NCBI GenBank assembly: GCA_026400325.1
Contig: JAPLPF010000178.1
Location: 1,569-38,434 of the forward strand
Length of the DNA: 36,866 nucleotides
Source: Rhodobacterales bacterium
GTDB taxonomy: Bacteria > Pseudomonadota > Alphaproteobacteria > Rhodobacterales > Rhodobacteraceae
Direction: 5' to 3'
Shown here: positions 26,121 through 34,230 of the stretch, one piece after another
How the letters are laid out: each line of letters starts with the position of its first letter
Numbering within the stretch: position 1 is the stretch's first letter
Program-made: the position numbers and the translations under genes
The notes under the pieces: model-generated
Told to the model about the DNA's origin: nothing
Seen by the model: the letters and a program-made list of their open reading frames with translations, nothing else
Databases searched by the model: none

Positions 26121-27293
26121 TCACTTGTTCTTGTTGTAGACGTCGAAGATCACGGCGGCGAGAAGGACCAGCCCCTTGATCATCTGCTGATAGTCGATCC
26201 CGACGCCAAGGATCGACATGCCCATGTTCATCACACCCATGATCAGGGCGCCGATCACCACGCCGATGATCTTGCCGGACCCGCCCGCCATGGCGGCCCC
26301 GCCGATGAAGACGGCGGCAATCGCGTCCAGCTCAAAACCCGTGCCGGCCTTGGGCGTGGCGCTGTTCAGCCGTGCCGTCACCATCATGCCTGCAAGGGCG
26401 GCGAGTACCCCCATGTTGACAAAGCAGAAAAAGACCAGCCGTTCGGTGCGGATGCCCGACAGCTTGGCCGCCTTTTCATTGCCGCCCACCGCATAGATGC
26501 GGCGGCCCTGGACTGTGTTCTCAGTGAAGAAGGCATAGATCACGGTCAGCACCGTCAGCACGATCAGCACATTCGGCAGCCCCCGGAACGAGGCAAGCTG
26601 AAAGCCCACGAACCCCACCGCAGCGGCGATGATCGCCGTGCGGCCCCAGAACAGGCCCGCAGGTTCCGGGGTCATGCCGAACTCGATGTCGCGGCGGCGG
26701 GCGCGCAGGCCGATCCAGGTGATCACCCCGATGGCCAGGGCCGTGATGATCAGCGTCAGGCCGTGCGGTTTCTCCATGCCGGTAAGGTCGGGAATGAAAC
26801 CCGAGGACATGGCCTGAAACGACTTCGGGAAAGGCCCGATGTTCTGCCCGCCCAGCAAAAGCAGCGTCGCCCCGCGCAGGACCATCATCCCGGCCAGCGT
26901 CACGATGAAGGAGGGGATGCGCCAGAACGCCACCCAATAGCCCTGCGCCGCGCCGATCAGGCCGCCAACGATGAGGGTCAGGACAATCACCACCGGCACC
27001 GGCAGCTCCAGGTCCACCGTCAGCCAGGCCGCCACAGCGCCGGTAAAGGCGGCAGCCGACCCCACCGACAGGTCGATATGCCCCGCCACGATGATCAGCA
27101 GCATACCCAGCGCGAGGATGATCACATGGCCGTTCTGCAGGAAGATGTTGGTGATGTTCGGGGCCTGCAGGAACATCGGCTTGCCCTGCGCCGAGACGAG
27201 GATCGAAAACAGCACGACAATGGCGACCAGCGCCAGAAGCATCCCGTTTTCCCGCAGATGCCCGGCCAGCGCGCTTTGTTTCTGGTCTGCCAT
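26121..27293 (-). CDS. gguB: sugar ABC transporter permease GguB
   Basis: 390 residues with about ten membrane segments, RbsC/XylH/MglC family. A conserved motif LIIVAGHIDLSVGSAAAFTG lies near residues 61-80, and the cytoplasmic coupling loop is ENTVQGRRIYAVGGNEKAAK with LSGIRTERL (about 258-288). The late GGAAMAGGSGKIIGVVIGAL block is also conserved. It forms the membrane channel for sugar delivered by ChvE. The ATG follows the gguA stop with no gap. Confidence 0.93.
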   Translation of the reverse strand: MADQKQSALAGHLRENGMLLALVAIVVLFSILVSAQGKPMFLQAPNITNIFLQNGHVIILALGMLLIIVAGHIDLSVGSAAAFTGAVAAWLTVDLELPVPVVIVLTLIVGGLIGAAQGYWVAFWRIPSFIVTLAGMMVLRGATLLLLGGQNIGPFPKSFQAMSSGFIPDLTGMEKPHGLTLIITALAIGVITWIGLRARRRDIEFGMTPEPAGLFWGRTAIIAAAVGFVGFQLASFRGLPNVLIVLTVLTVIYAFFTENTVQGRRIYAVGGNEKAAKLSGIRTERLVFFCFVNMGVLAALAGMMVTARLNSATPKAGTGFELDAIAAVFIGGAAMAGGSGKIIGVVIGALIMGVMNMGMSILGVGIDYQQMIKGLVLLAAVIFDVYNKNK

Positions 27294-28823
27294 TCAGGCC
27301 GCCCTCCCCACATCTTTCACAATCAGCGCCATGATCTTCTCTTGGCTCGCCTCATCACGGGTCAGTTCCCCCACGATCCGGCCTTCGTTCATCACATAGA
27401 TCCGGTCACACATGCCCAGAAGCTCTGGCATCTCGGACGAGATCATCAGGATCCCCCGGCCCTGTTCGGCCAGTTCCTTCATGATGGTGTAAATCTCGAA
27501 CTTCGCGCCCACATCGATGCCGCGGGTCGGTTCATCCAGGATCAGCAGCTGCGGTTCGGTGAAGAGCCACTTGGACAGCACCACCTTTTGCTGGTTGCCG
27601 CCCGAGAGGTTCACCACCTTTTGCTGGACCCCCGGCGTGCGGATGGCGAGCTGTTTGCGGTAGCCTTCCGCCACCTGCGCCTCACGCCGTTTGTTCAGGA
27701 TAGACCGGCTTGCAATACCCGCAAGGTTCGCAAGGCTGATGTTCTTCAGGATGGGCTCTTCCAGGATCAGGCCAAGGGCCTTTCGATCCTCGGTCACATA
27801 GGAAATCCCGGCGGCGATGGCCTTGGATACGGTTGAGACATCAACGGGCTGCCCGTTCATCCGCACGGAACCCGCATGGCCCTTGCCATAGCTGCGCCCG
27901 AAGATCGACATGGCGAGTTCCGTGCGCCCGGTGCCCATCAGGCCCGCGATGCCCACAATCTCACCCTTGCGGACATTCAAGGAAACGCCCTTGATCATCT
28001 GCCGCCCGGCCTGTTCGGGGTGCATGCAGGACCAGCCCTCAACCTCAAACAGCACATCGCCCGGATTGGGGGTGCGTTCGGGGTAGCGGTGCGCCATGTC
28101 GCGGCCGACCATGTCGCGGATGATGCGGTCTTCGGAAATCTCGGCCTTGGTCAGGGTGGATACCGCCGCCCCGTCGCGGATCACGGTGATCCGGTCGGCG
28201 ACGCGGGAAATCTCGTTCAGCTTGTGGCTGATGATGATCTGGGTCACGCCTTGCGCCTTCAGCTCCAGCATCAGGTCCAGCAGGCGGTCAGCGTCCGCCT
28301 CCTGCAAGGCGGCTGTCGGCTCATCCAGGATCAGAAGCCGCACGTTCTTCGACAGGGCCTTGGCAATCTCGATCAGCTGCTGCTTGCCGACGCCCAGCTT
28401 GCCCACCACCGCGCTCGGCGGCTCATTCAGGCCAACCCGGCGCAGCAACTCGCCGGTCTTCTGCATCGCCAGCGGCCAGGAGATGACGCCATTGGTCGCC
28501 ACTTCATTGCCCATGAACAGGTTCTCGGCGATCGACAGAAGCGGGATCAGCGCAAGTTCCTGATGGATGATGATGATGCCCTTCGCCTCGCTGTCGCGGA
28601 TACCGCGATTGTGCAGGGGCGTGCCGTCATAGGTGATCTCACCGTCAAAGCTGCCGTGCGGATAGACCCCGGACAGCACCTTCATCAGCGTGGATTTGCC
28701 CGCGCCATTTTCACCGCAGATCGCATGGATTTCGCCCGCTTCAACCGTCAGGCTGACGCGGTCAAGCGCCTTGACGCCCGGGAAGACCTTGGTGATCTCC
28801 CGCATTTCCAGAAGTGTGGCCAT
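27294..28823 (-). CDS. gguA: sugar ABC transporter ATP-binding protein GguA (two ATPase domains)
   Basis: 509 residues with tandem nucleotide-binding domains. Domain 1 has a good Walker A, GENGAGKST (37-45), signature LGVGKQQLIEIAKAL (about 142-156) and Walker B LLILDEPTAAL. Domain 2 has a degenerate P-loop, GLMGTGRTEL, as is normal in this family, plus LSGGNQQKVVLSKWL and LLILDEPTRGID. It powers uptake through GguB. GGGAGAGGG precedes the ATG. A hairpin separates it from chvE. Confidence 0.95.
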   Translation of the reverse strand: MATLLEMREITKVFPGVKALDRVSLTVEAGEIHAICGENGAGKSTLMKVLSGVYPHGSFDGEITYDGTPLHNRGIRDSEAKGIIIIHQELALIPLLSIAENLFMGNEVATNGVISWPLAMQKTGELLRRVGLNEPPSAVVGKLGVGKQQLIEIAKALSKNVRLLILDEPTAALQEADADRLLDLMLELKAQGVTQIIISHKLNEISRVADRITVIRDGAAVSTLTKAEISEDRIIRDMVGRDMAHRYPERTPNPGDVLFEVEGWSCMHPEQAGRQMIKGVSLNVRKGEIVGIAGLMGTGRTELAMSIFGRSYGKGHAGSVRMNGQPVDVSTVSKAIAAGISYVTEDRKALGLILEEPILKNISLANLAGIASRSILNKRREAQVAEGYRKQLAIRTPGVQQKVVNLSGGNQQKVVLSKWLFTEPQLLILDEPTRGIDVGAKFEIYTIMKELAEQGRGILMISSEMPELLGMCDRIYVMNEGRIVGELTRDEASQEKIMALIVKDVGRAA

Positions 28824-28843
28824 GGTCCCTCTCCCAAGGGGAA

Positions 28844-28872
28844 CCCGCCTGTACGGGAGCGGTACAGGCGGG
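28844..28872 (-). terminator. perfect hairpin between chvE and gguA (partial terminator or stabiliser)
   Basis: An 11-bp inverted repeat, CCCGCCTGTAC and GTACAGGCGGG, with a seven-base loop, lies in the 63-base gap. There is no T run on the minus strand after it. Such elements commonly keep binding-protein mRNA in excess over the transporter genes. Confidence 0.65.
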
Positions 28873-28886
28873 CCCTTTGGATGAGC

Positions 28887-29957
28887 TTACTTCAGCTGGT
28901 CCGCGGTGTAATAGCCCGAACCGACGAGGATCTCTTCGTAGTTCGAAAGATTCACCGAAACTGGCTCCAAGAGATAGGAGGGAACCACCTTCACCCCGTT
29001 GTCATAGGTCGACGTATCGTTGATCTCGGGCTCGGCCCCAGAAAGGACGGCATCGACCATTCCCACCGTGACCTTCGCCAGTTCCCGGGTGTCCTTGAAG
29101 ATGGTCGAATACTGCTCGCCCGCGATCATCGACTTGACGGACGGAATCTCTGCATCCTGACCGGTGACGATCGGCATCGGCAGATCGCCCGAGCCGTAGC
29201 CGACGCCCTTGACCGACGACAGGATGCCGATCGAGAGGCCGTCATAGGGCGACAGCGCGCCATGAAGCTGCGTGCTGCCGTAGTTCGAGGACAGAAGGTT
29301 GTCCATCCGCGCCTGTGCGACCGCACCATCCCAGCGCAGCGTGCCGACCACGTCCATGCCCATCTGGCCCGACGGTATGGCAATGCTGCCATCGTCGATC
29401 AGCGGCTGCAGAACCGACATCGCACCGTTGTAGAAGAAGAAGGCGTTGTTGTCGTCCGGGCTGCCGCCGAACAGCTCCACATTCCAGGGCTTCACGCCCG
29501 CGAAACGCTCATTCAGGCCGGCAACCAGCGATTCCGCCTGCTGCACGCCGACCTTGAAGTTGTCGAAGGTCGCATAGTAATCAACCGAGCCGGAATCGCG
29601 GATCAGGCGGTCATAGGCGATGACCTTGATGCCCTGCGCGGCCGCGTTGTCCAGCGCGTTCGACAGCGTGGTGCCGTCGATGGCCGCGATCACCAGCGCC
29701 TTCACTCCGCTCGTGATCATGTTTTCGATCTGGGCCAGCTGGGTCGGAATGTCATCCTCGGCATACTGCAGGTCGGCGGTGTAGCCGGCGTCGGTGAAGG
29801 CTTTCACCATCGACTCGCCGTCCGAAATCCAGCGGGACGAGGATTTGGTCGGCATCGCGATACCGACGGACCCCTTGTCCTGGGCAAAAGCGGGCAGCGC
29901 CGACAGGGCGGCAGTGGTACCGGCAAGGGCCATAAGGCCACGGCGGGTCAAGTTCAT
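28887..29957 (-). CDS. chvE: periplasmic sugar-binding protein ChvE
   Basis: 356 residues. The signal peptide [20 protein letters not shown] ends PAFA before QDKG (cleavage near residue 25; the RR hints at Tat export). The mature part starts [20 protein letters not shown], typical of ChvE/XylF-type sugar-binding proteins. Ligand-side blocks include [34 protein letters not shown] and [20 protein letters not shown]. ChvE in Agrobacterium binds arabinose, galactose and other sugars and can signal via VirA; no virA is in this window. GGAGGAATGAG precedes the ATG. Confidence 0.93.
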   Translation of the reverse strand: MNLTRRGLMALAGTTAALSALPAFAQDKGSVGIAMPTKSSSRWISDGESMVKAFTDAGYTADLQYAEDDIPTQLAQIENMITSGVKALVIAAIDGTTLSNALDNAAAQGIKVIAYDRLIRDSGSVDYYATFDNFKVGVQQAESLVAGLNERFAGVKPWNVELFGGSPDDNNAFFFYNGAMSVLQPLIDDGSIAIPSGQMGMDVVGTLRWDGAVAQARMDNLLSSNYGSTQLHGALSPYDGLSIGILSSVKGVGYGSGDLPMPIVTGQDAEIPSVKSMIAGEQYSTIFKDTRELAKVTVGMVDAVLSGAEPEINDTSTYDNGVKVVPSYLLEPVSVNLSNYEEILVGSGYYTADQLK

Positions 29958-30029
29958 CTCATTCCTCCCGATTATTGTCTGTTTGCATCCGCAAGAGGCG
30001 CAAGGACAGGGCCTTTGCCTACGGATGTG

Positions 30030-30062
30030 GCGCAGATTGCGCAGAACATACATATCTGTCAA
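30030..30062 (-). promoter_or_regulatory. candidate chvE promoter with overlapping operator
   Basis: On the minus strand a perfect -35, TTGACA (30062-30057), is followed after about 17 bases by a weak -10 (CAATCT) that lies inside the perfect dyad GCGCA-N3-TGCGC (plus-strand 30030-30042). A dyad over the -10 is a plausible site for the divergent GbpR-like regulator. Confidence 0.45.
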
Positions 30063-30097
30063 ATGTCGGATCGGGTTGATCTGATACCAGAATTGCC

Positions 30098-31027
30098 ATG
30101 AATCTGACATACGCCACCCTTGTTGCCCACCTGCGAAAGCTGAAGCCGGCGCAGTTGCGGCTTTTGGCGGAACTTGACCAGTCAGGGGCCCTGGGGCTGG
30201 CGGCAAGGAAGATCGGCATGACCCAGCCCGCCGCCTCGCGCCTTCTGGCCGAGATGGAGGCGATGCTTGGCCTTTCATTGCGCGAACGACAGGGACGCGG
30301 ACTGCGCCTGACCGAACTGGGCAAGACGCTGGCCCGCCGCGCAGCGCGCATCCAGATCGAGCTTTCGGATGCGGCCCGCGAAATGGCCGAGGCCGCGACC
30401 GGCCGGTCCGGCGTCGTCCGGGTCGGTGCGGTCACCGGCCCCGCTCTCAGCCTGGTGCTTCCAGCCTTGACTGATCTGCAAAGCATGCTTCCCGGCTATA
30501 ACGCAGAAGTCACGGTTGCCACCTCGGTGCATCTTTGCGATCAGCTTCGCAACGGGGACCTTGATTTTGCCCTCGCACGGATCGGACCGGAGGAAACCGA
30601 GCTTGACGCCCGGGTTATCGCCGGCGAGCCGCTTTCGCTGGTTGTGCGTCGCGGTCATCCGCTGCTTTCCCTGCCGGGACTGACGGTCGATGACCTCTTG
30701 CGCCATGACTGGGTGATGGGAGACGACGATACGCTTCTGACCCAGACAGTGCTGGCACGCCTTTCCGAGCTTCGCGTTCCCGTCCCGCAACGCCGGATTT
30801 CAACATCATCCTTTCTGTTCACTCTGGCCCTTCTGAACCAGACGGATTCCATTGCCCCGCTTGCAACTCCGGTTGTGGACAGCCTGTCCGGGAATCCTTC
30901 GGTGCCCTTCGTTTCGCTTCCGATCGATCTGGGTCTGACGGTGGCCCCTTTCAGTGTCGTCACGCGCCGGGGGTCCCGGTTGACCATTGCTGCCCAGCGT
31001 CTTGTGGATACCATCCTTTCCGTCTGA
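30098..31027 (+). CDS. gbpR: LysR-family regulator, GbpR-like, of the chvE-ggu operon
   Basis: 309 residues. The HTH (about 12-70) reads [58 protein letters not shown]. An effector-binding domain follows from about 95. The arrangement is the same as gbpR-chvE in Agrobacterium and Azospirillum, where GbpR controls chvE in response to galactose or arabinose. It is divergent from chvE with 140 bases between starts, the classical LysR layout. The next gene downstream is far away, so it is probably monocistronic. Confidence 0.85.
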   Translation: MNLTYATLVAHLRKLKPAQLRLLAELDQSGALGLAARKIGMTQPAASRLLAEMEAMLGLSLRERQGRGLRLTELGKTLARRAARIQIELSDAAREMAEAATGRSGVVRVGAVTGPALSLVLPALTDLQSMLPGYNAEVTVATSVHLCDQLRNGDLDFALARIGPEETELDARVIAGEPLSLVVRRGHPLLSLPGLTVDDLLRHDWVMGDDDTLLTQTVLARLSELRVPVPQRRISTSSFLFTLALLNQTDSIAPLATPVVDSLSGNPSVPFVSLPIDLGLTVAPFSVVTRRGSRLTIAAQRLVDTILSV

Positions 31028-31467
31028 TGATCCTGCCGACCCCGGTTCCCCGATCTGGTCGCCACCTTGCATGTGCCAGTCCTGCCCTGGGTACCAGACC
31101 CCGGTTCGCAAGTCAGTCAACTCCACGAACCAGCCGTTATTGAGCCACGCCCCCAACCTACCAGTTGGTCTGGCCCCAGGAGATGGCCCCGACATCATGC
31201 TTCACGGTGCTGGTCCGAACATTCTTGACGGGTCGGGGCGGTGCCGTGGGCACCTGCTCGGGCCCGATTGGAAGATTTGCCACGTGACCGGACGCAAGCC
31301 AGAGGGTTTGCTGGTGTGGCGCAGGGAAGCCCTCAGGATCGTGGACATTCCGGGTCTTGGTCATGTCGCTACTCCACTTTTGCTCGATCCTGCATGGCCC
31401 ATTAATCTAGCAACTTTGTCGTGTTTGTCCGTTCCAAAGTCCTGCACCGAAAGAGAAGGCGGTTCTC
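31028..31467. other. 440-base stretch with no confident gene
   Basis: Between gbpR and lrp. The only candidate is a short minus-strand frame (next entry). A second minus frame from 31198 leftwards also reads protein-like at first (AWLNNGWFVELTDLRTGVWY) before running antisense to gbpR, so a broken gene spanning about 31050-31364 is possible. A plus-strand frame at 30987-31505 looks random. Confidence 0.5.
31158..31364 (-). CDS. possible 68-residue small protein, unknown
   Basis: Starts MTKTRNVHDPEGFPAPHQQT and ends ISWGQTNW. GGAG lies six bases before the ATG. Pro-rich, with neither a signal peptide nor a membrane segment. Codon choice favours G/C at third positions but less strongly than in the neighbours. 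The next frame over continues with AWLNNGWFVELTDLRTGVWY, which could be the rest of the same gene after a frameshift. No family recognised. Confidence 0.35.
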   Translation of the reverse strand: MTKTRNVHDPEGFPAPHQQTLWLASGHVANLPIGPEQVPTAPPRPVKNVRTSTVKHDVGAISWGQTNW

Positions 31468-31941
31468 TCAGCGGTTCCGGATGTCAACCGGATAGGCTGT
31501 GGTGAACTTCATCCGCTCCATGGCGAAATGGCTGGTGACGTTCTTGATCGGCACAGAGTCCGTCAGACGCTTGTACAGCGTGTCGAAGGCAGCCATGTCC
31601 TGAACCGAAACGCGAAGCAGGTAGTCAAGCTCTCCGGCCATGCGGTAGACCTCCATGATCTCGGGGATTGCACCGACCGCCCGGACGAAAGCCTCGCGCC
31701 ACTCGGGCGAATGGTCCGGGGCCTCGATCCCGACAAAGACGGTCAGGCCAAAGCCAAGCTTGGCAGGATCGGCAAGGGCAACGCGGGCGGTCAGGACACC
31801 CGCTGCCTCAAGCTTCTGGATCCGCTTCCAGCATGGGGTCTGCGACAGGCCCACCTTGTCGGCAATCTGGGCGATGGGCAGGGTCGCATCCCGCATGAGT
31901 TCGGCAACGATCTTGCGGTCGATCAGGTCAAGGTCTGTCAT
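31468..31941 (-). CDS. Lrp/AsnC-family transcriptional regulator
   Basis: 157 residues. The N-terminal HTH reads LDLIDRKIVAELMRDATLPI, AQIADKVGLSQTPCWKRIQK (about 4-43). The C-terminal RAM ligand-binding domain includes TVFVGIEAPDHSPEWREAFV and IPEIMEVYRMAGELDYLLRV (about 69-120), with the conserved G-E-x-D-Y-L-L. Such proteins sense amino acids; the ligand here is unknown. Divergent from the Rrf2 gene across 195 bases that hold an AT-rich dyad. Confidence 0.9.
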   Translation of the reverse strand: MTDLDLIDRKIVAELMRDATLPIAQIADKVGLSQTPCWKRIQKLEAAGVLTARVALADPAKLGFGLTVFVGIEAPDHSPEWREAFVRAVGAIPEIMEVYRMAGELDYLLRVSVQDMAAFDTLYKRLTDSVPIKNVTSHFAMERMKFTTAYPVDIRNR

Positions 31942-31990
31942 CGGGCCTGGCCTTTCGGAAGGGACTGACCGCCAGCATGCCGGAAATCAC

Positions 31991-32011
31991 ATAAATGTCT
32001 ACATTATTTAT
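31991..32011. promoter_or_regulatory. AT-rich dyad between lrp and rrf2 genes
   Basis: ATAAAT and ATTTAT form a perfect inverted repeat with a nine-base spacer, inside a locally AT-rich patch about 50 bases before the lrp start. Size and symmetry fit an operator, most likely for Lrp autoregulation or the Rrf2 protein. Confidence 0.4.
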
Positions 32012-32136
32012 CGTGTATAAGTGATGGGTGCTGTTTCCGCCTTCTTTCAAGGGCTTCCTGTCAAATCTCCTTCCAGAAGCCTTCACCTGGAAACGTCGAT
32101 GTTGATTCTCGTCATTCGCGCGCGTAGCGTTTCGGC

Positions 32137-32595
32137 ATGATCACGCAGAAGATGAAATACGCCCTAAAGGCACTGCTGACCCTTGCGGATGAAGCGGCCA
32201 AGGATAGCCCGGAACCCTTGACGATCGAAGCGATCGCCAAGCGGTCTGGCACGCCGAAACGGTTTCTGGAGCATATCCTTCTGGAAGTCCGCAACGCTGG
32301 GGTGATCGCCTCGATCCGTGGGCGGTCCGGTGGCTACAGCCTGATCAAGCGGCCAAGCGACATTTCGATCTCGGAACTTCTGCGCACCATCGATGGGCCG
32401 ATTGCGCCCCTACCCTGCCTTTCCCGCCGCGCCTACCAACGCTGCGAGGATTGTGCCGACGAGGCGACCTGTCGAATCCGCAAGGTCTTTGCCGAGGTGT
32501 TCTGGTCCTACCTCGTCATCATCGACTCGCTCACGCTGGATGACATGCTGCGCTCCGGCGCGGTGTCCGAACAGGTCATGGGCGCGGCCGAATAG
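32137..32595 (+). CDS. Rrf2-family regulator with four clustered cysteines
   Basis: 152 residues. The N-terminal winged helix reads MITQKMKYALKALLTLADEA, then IEAIAKRSGTPKRFLEHILL and the wing IRGRSGGYSLIKRP. The sensing loop holds C94, C103, C106 and C112 (CLSRRAYQRC, then EDCADEATC), which suggests an Fe-S cluster or thiol sensor as in IscR, NsrR and RirA, though the spacing differs from each. Located 182 bases before the sulfate transport operon on the same strand, it is a good candidate for its sulfur- or redox-linked regulator. That link is inference. Confidence 0.85.
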   Translation: MITQKMKYALKALLTLADEAAKDSPEPLTIEAIAKRSGTPKRFLEHILLEVRNAGVIASIRGRSGGYSLIKRPSDISISELLRTIDGPIAPLPCLSRRAYQRCEDCADEATCRIRKVFAEVFWSYLVIIDSLTLDDMLRSGAVSEQVMGAAE

Positions 32596-32672
32596 CCAAC
32601 AACCGTCTGACATTCCAATGTATTCCTGCCATTTTGGCTGCGCCTCGGCGGGGCGGGTGGAGAATTTCATTC

Positions 32673-32678
32673 TATAAT
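32673..32678 (+). promoter_or_regulatory. candidate -10 box of the sulfate transport operon
   Basis: A perfect TATAAT lies in an AT-rich patch (about 32665-32745) unusual for this GC-rich window. No -35 is seen at the proper spacing, which would fit an activator-dependent promoter. The first start codon is 100 bases downstream. Confidence 0.35.
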
Positions 32679-32777
32679 CACGACCAGATTTAGCGTATAT
32701 TTTCCGTTGCAATACTCGACTTCTCCTGTCGTTATTAATCCGTCGCAGGGCCAATCGCCCGACCGAAGGAGAGAACC

Positions 32778-33023
32778 ATGACACCAACAGCAATTCCCCA
32801 GCGCCTTCCGGCTGGTCCAGTGCCAGGCGCCGTGACCGGGACCCTTCGCCATTCGTGCGCCGTGCGGCTGGTTGACCGCCGCAGCGGCCTTACCCACCGG
32901 ATCAACGGCAGTCCGCTGGTGTTGTTCACCCGCAACCCCGCAGAGGCGGTAGCCGAGCTTCTTGCCGGCCGCGACGCCACTGTCTGGGAAGCCCGCATCG
33001 AACCGATCGGGGGCGCTGAATGA
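32778..33023 (+). CDS. 81-residue small protein at the head of the sulfate operon
   Basis: Preceded by an excellent ribosome-binding site (GAAGGAGAG) in the operon's leader position. The protein starts [20 protein letters not shown]. The middle, [20 protein letters not shown] and [20 protein letters not shown], looks like a small mixed alpha/beta domain. There is one Cys (residue 27), and neither a signal peptide nor a membrane helix. Its TGA overlaps an ATG at 33020 (ATGA). I do not recognise the family. The position suggests a role in sulfate uptake or its regulation. Confidence 0.6.
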   Translation: MTPTAIPQRLPAGPVPGAVTGTLRHSCAVRLVDRRSGLTHRINGSPLVLFTRNPAEAVAELLAGRDATVWEARIEPIGGAE

Positions 33024-33106
33024 CTGCCGAACCCCACCTGCCGCAAACCATTCTGGGGCTCGCCCCCTGGCGCCCCATCCCTCGCCGCACCATCAAGGAG
33101 ACCGAC

Positions 33107-34222
33107 ATGCTTGCCACCATCACCCTCGCTGGAACCATCACGGCACAAGGACCCGTGACCGACCGCCACCCCGACGGGCGGGTGACCGTTGCCGATGGGC
33201 TTCGTCGCCTGACCGGCTGGCCCGTCAGCCGCCTGCGTGGCCTTCTGACCGCCGTCGCCCTTGCAACTCTCGGACTTGGCGCAACCCCGGCGATGGTTCA
33301 GGCCGAGACCCTGCTGAACGTCAGCTACGACCCCACGCGTGAGCTTTACCGCGAGTTGAACGAAGCTTTCACCGCCTTCTGGATCGCGCAAGGGAACGAA
33401 ACTCCGGCCATCGAGGTCAGCCATGGCGGGTCGGGCAGCCAGGCCCGTGCGGTAATCGACGGTCTGGCGGCGCAGGTCGTGACGCTGGCGCTTGCGTCCG
33501 ACATCGACAAGATTGCCGAGGCTGGAAAACTGCCCGCCGATTGGCAGTCGAAACTGCCCCACAACTCCTCACCCTATACGTCGACGATCGTGTTCCTGGT
33601 GCGCGAAGGGAACCCCAAGGGCATCAAGGACTGGGGCGACCTGGTCAACGAAGGGGTGCAGGTGATCACTCCGAACCCCAAGACCAGTGGCGGCGCGCGC
33701 TGGAACTATCTGGCGGCCTGGGCCTGGGCCGAGAAGAACGGCCGCGACCCCAAGGAGTTCGTCAGCGCGCTTTACAAGAACGTCCCCGTTCTGGACAACG
33801 GCGCCCGCGGCTCCACCACCACCTTTGCCCAGCGCGGGATCGGTGACGTGCTGCTGGCCTGGGAGAACGAGGCCTATCTGGCCCTGAAGGAGATCGGCGA
33901 GGATCAGTTCGACATCGTCGTCCCCTCCGTCTCGGTCCTGGCCGAACCCCCGGTCGCGCTGGTTGAAGGCAACATCGCCAATGACGAACAGCGCAAGCTG
34001 GCCGAGGGGTATCTGAACTACCTCTACTCGCCCGAGGGGCAGGCGCTGGCCTTCAAGCACTTCTACCGCGCCTGGGACACCTCGAAGGCGAACCCCGAAG
34101 ATGTCGCCCGGTTCCCCAAGCTGGAGCTTGTCGACATCGCCAGCTTCGGCGGCTGGGCCAAGGTGCAGCCCGAGCATTTTGGTGACGGCGGGATCTTCGA
34201 CCAGATCTACGTGCCGAAGTGA
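33107..34222 (+). CDS. sbp: sulfate-binding protein with an extra N-terminal segment
   Basis: 371 residues from the ATG at 33107, chosen because AAGGAG lies six bases upstream; an in-frame ATG at 33020 would add 29 residues. The mature part begins after a signal core [20 protein letters not shown] ending VQA before [14 protein letters not shown]. The sulfate-binding blocks [15 protein letters not shown] and [17 protein letters not shown] are conserved, as is [11 protein letters not shown]. Oddly, about 42 residues ([20 protein letters not shown] and on) precede the signal peptide. They look like a separate small beta-rich protein fused in frame. Exports to the periplasm and feeds CysT/CysW/CysA. 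Confidence 0.9.
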   Translation: MLATITLAGTITAQGPVTDRHPDGRVTVADGLRRLTGWPVSRLRGLLTAVALATLGLGATPAMVQAETLLNVSYDPTRELYRELNEAFTAFWIAQGNETPAIEVSHGGSGSQARAVIDGLAAQVVTLALASDIDKIAEAGKLPADWQSKLPHNSSPYTSTIVFLVREGNPKGIKDWGDLVNEGVQVITPNPKTSGGARWNYLAAWAWAEKNGRDPKEFVSALYKNVPVLDNGARGSTTTFAQRGIGDVLLAWENEAYLALKEIGEDQFDIVVPSVSVLAEPPVALVEGNIANDEQRKLAEGYLNYLYSPEGQALAFKHFYRAWDTSKANPEDVARFPKLELVDIASFGGWAKVQPEHFGDGGIFDQIYVPK

Positions 34223-34230
34223 GGGCCAGG

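Noticed and set aside
27876-30101. 741-codon plus-strand frame over chvE and gguA
   Set aside because: Longest open frame in the window, but antisense to two textbook transporter genes and lacking motifs.
30987-31505. 172-codon plus-strand frame after gbpR
   Set aside because: Starts inside gbpR, Pro/Cys-rich without pattern, and overlaps the end of lrp.
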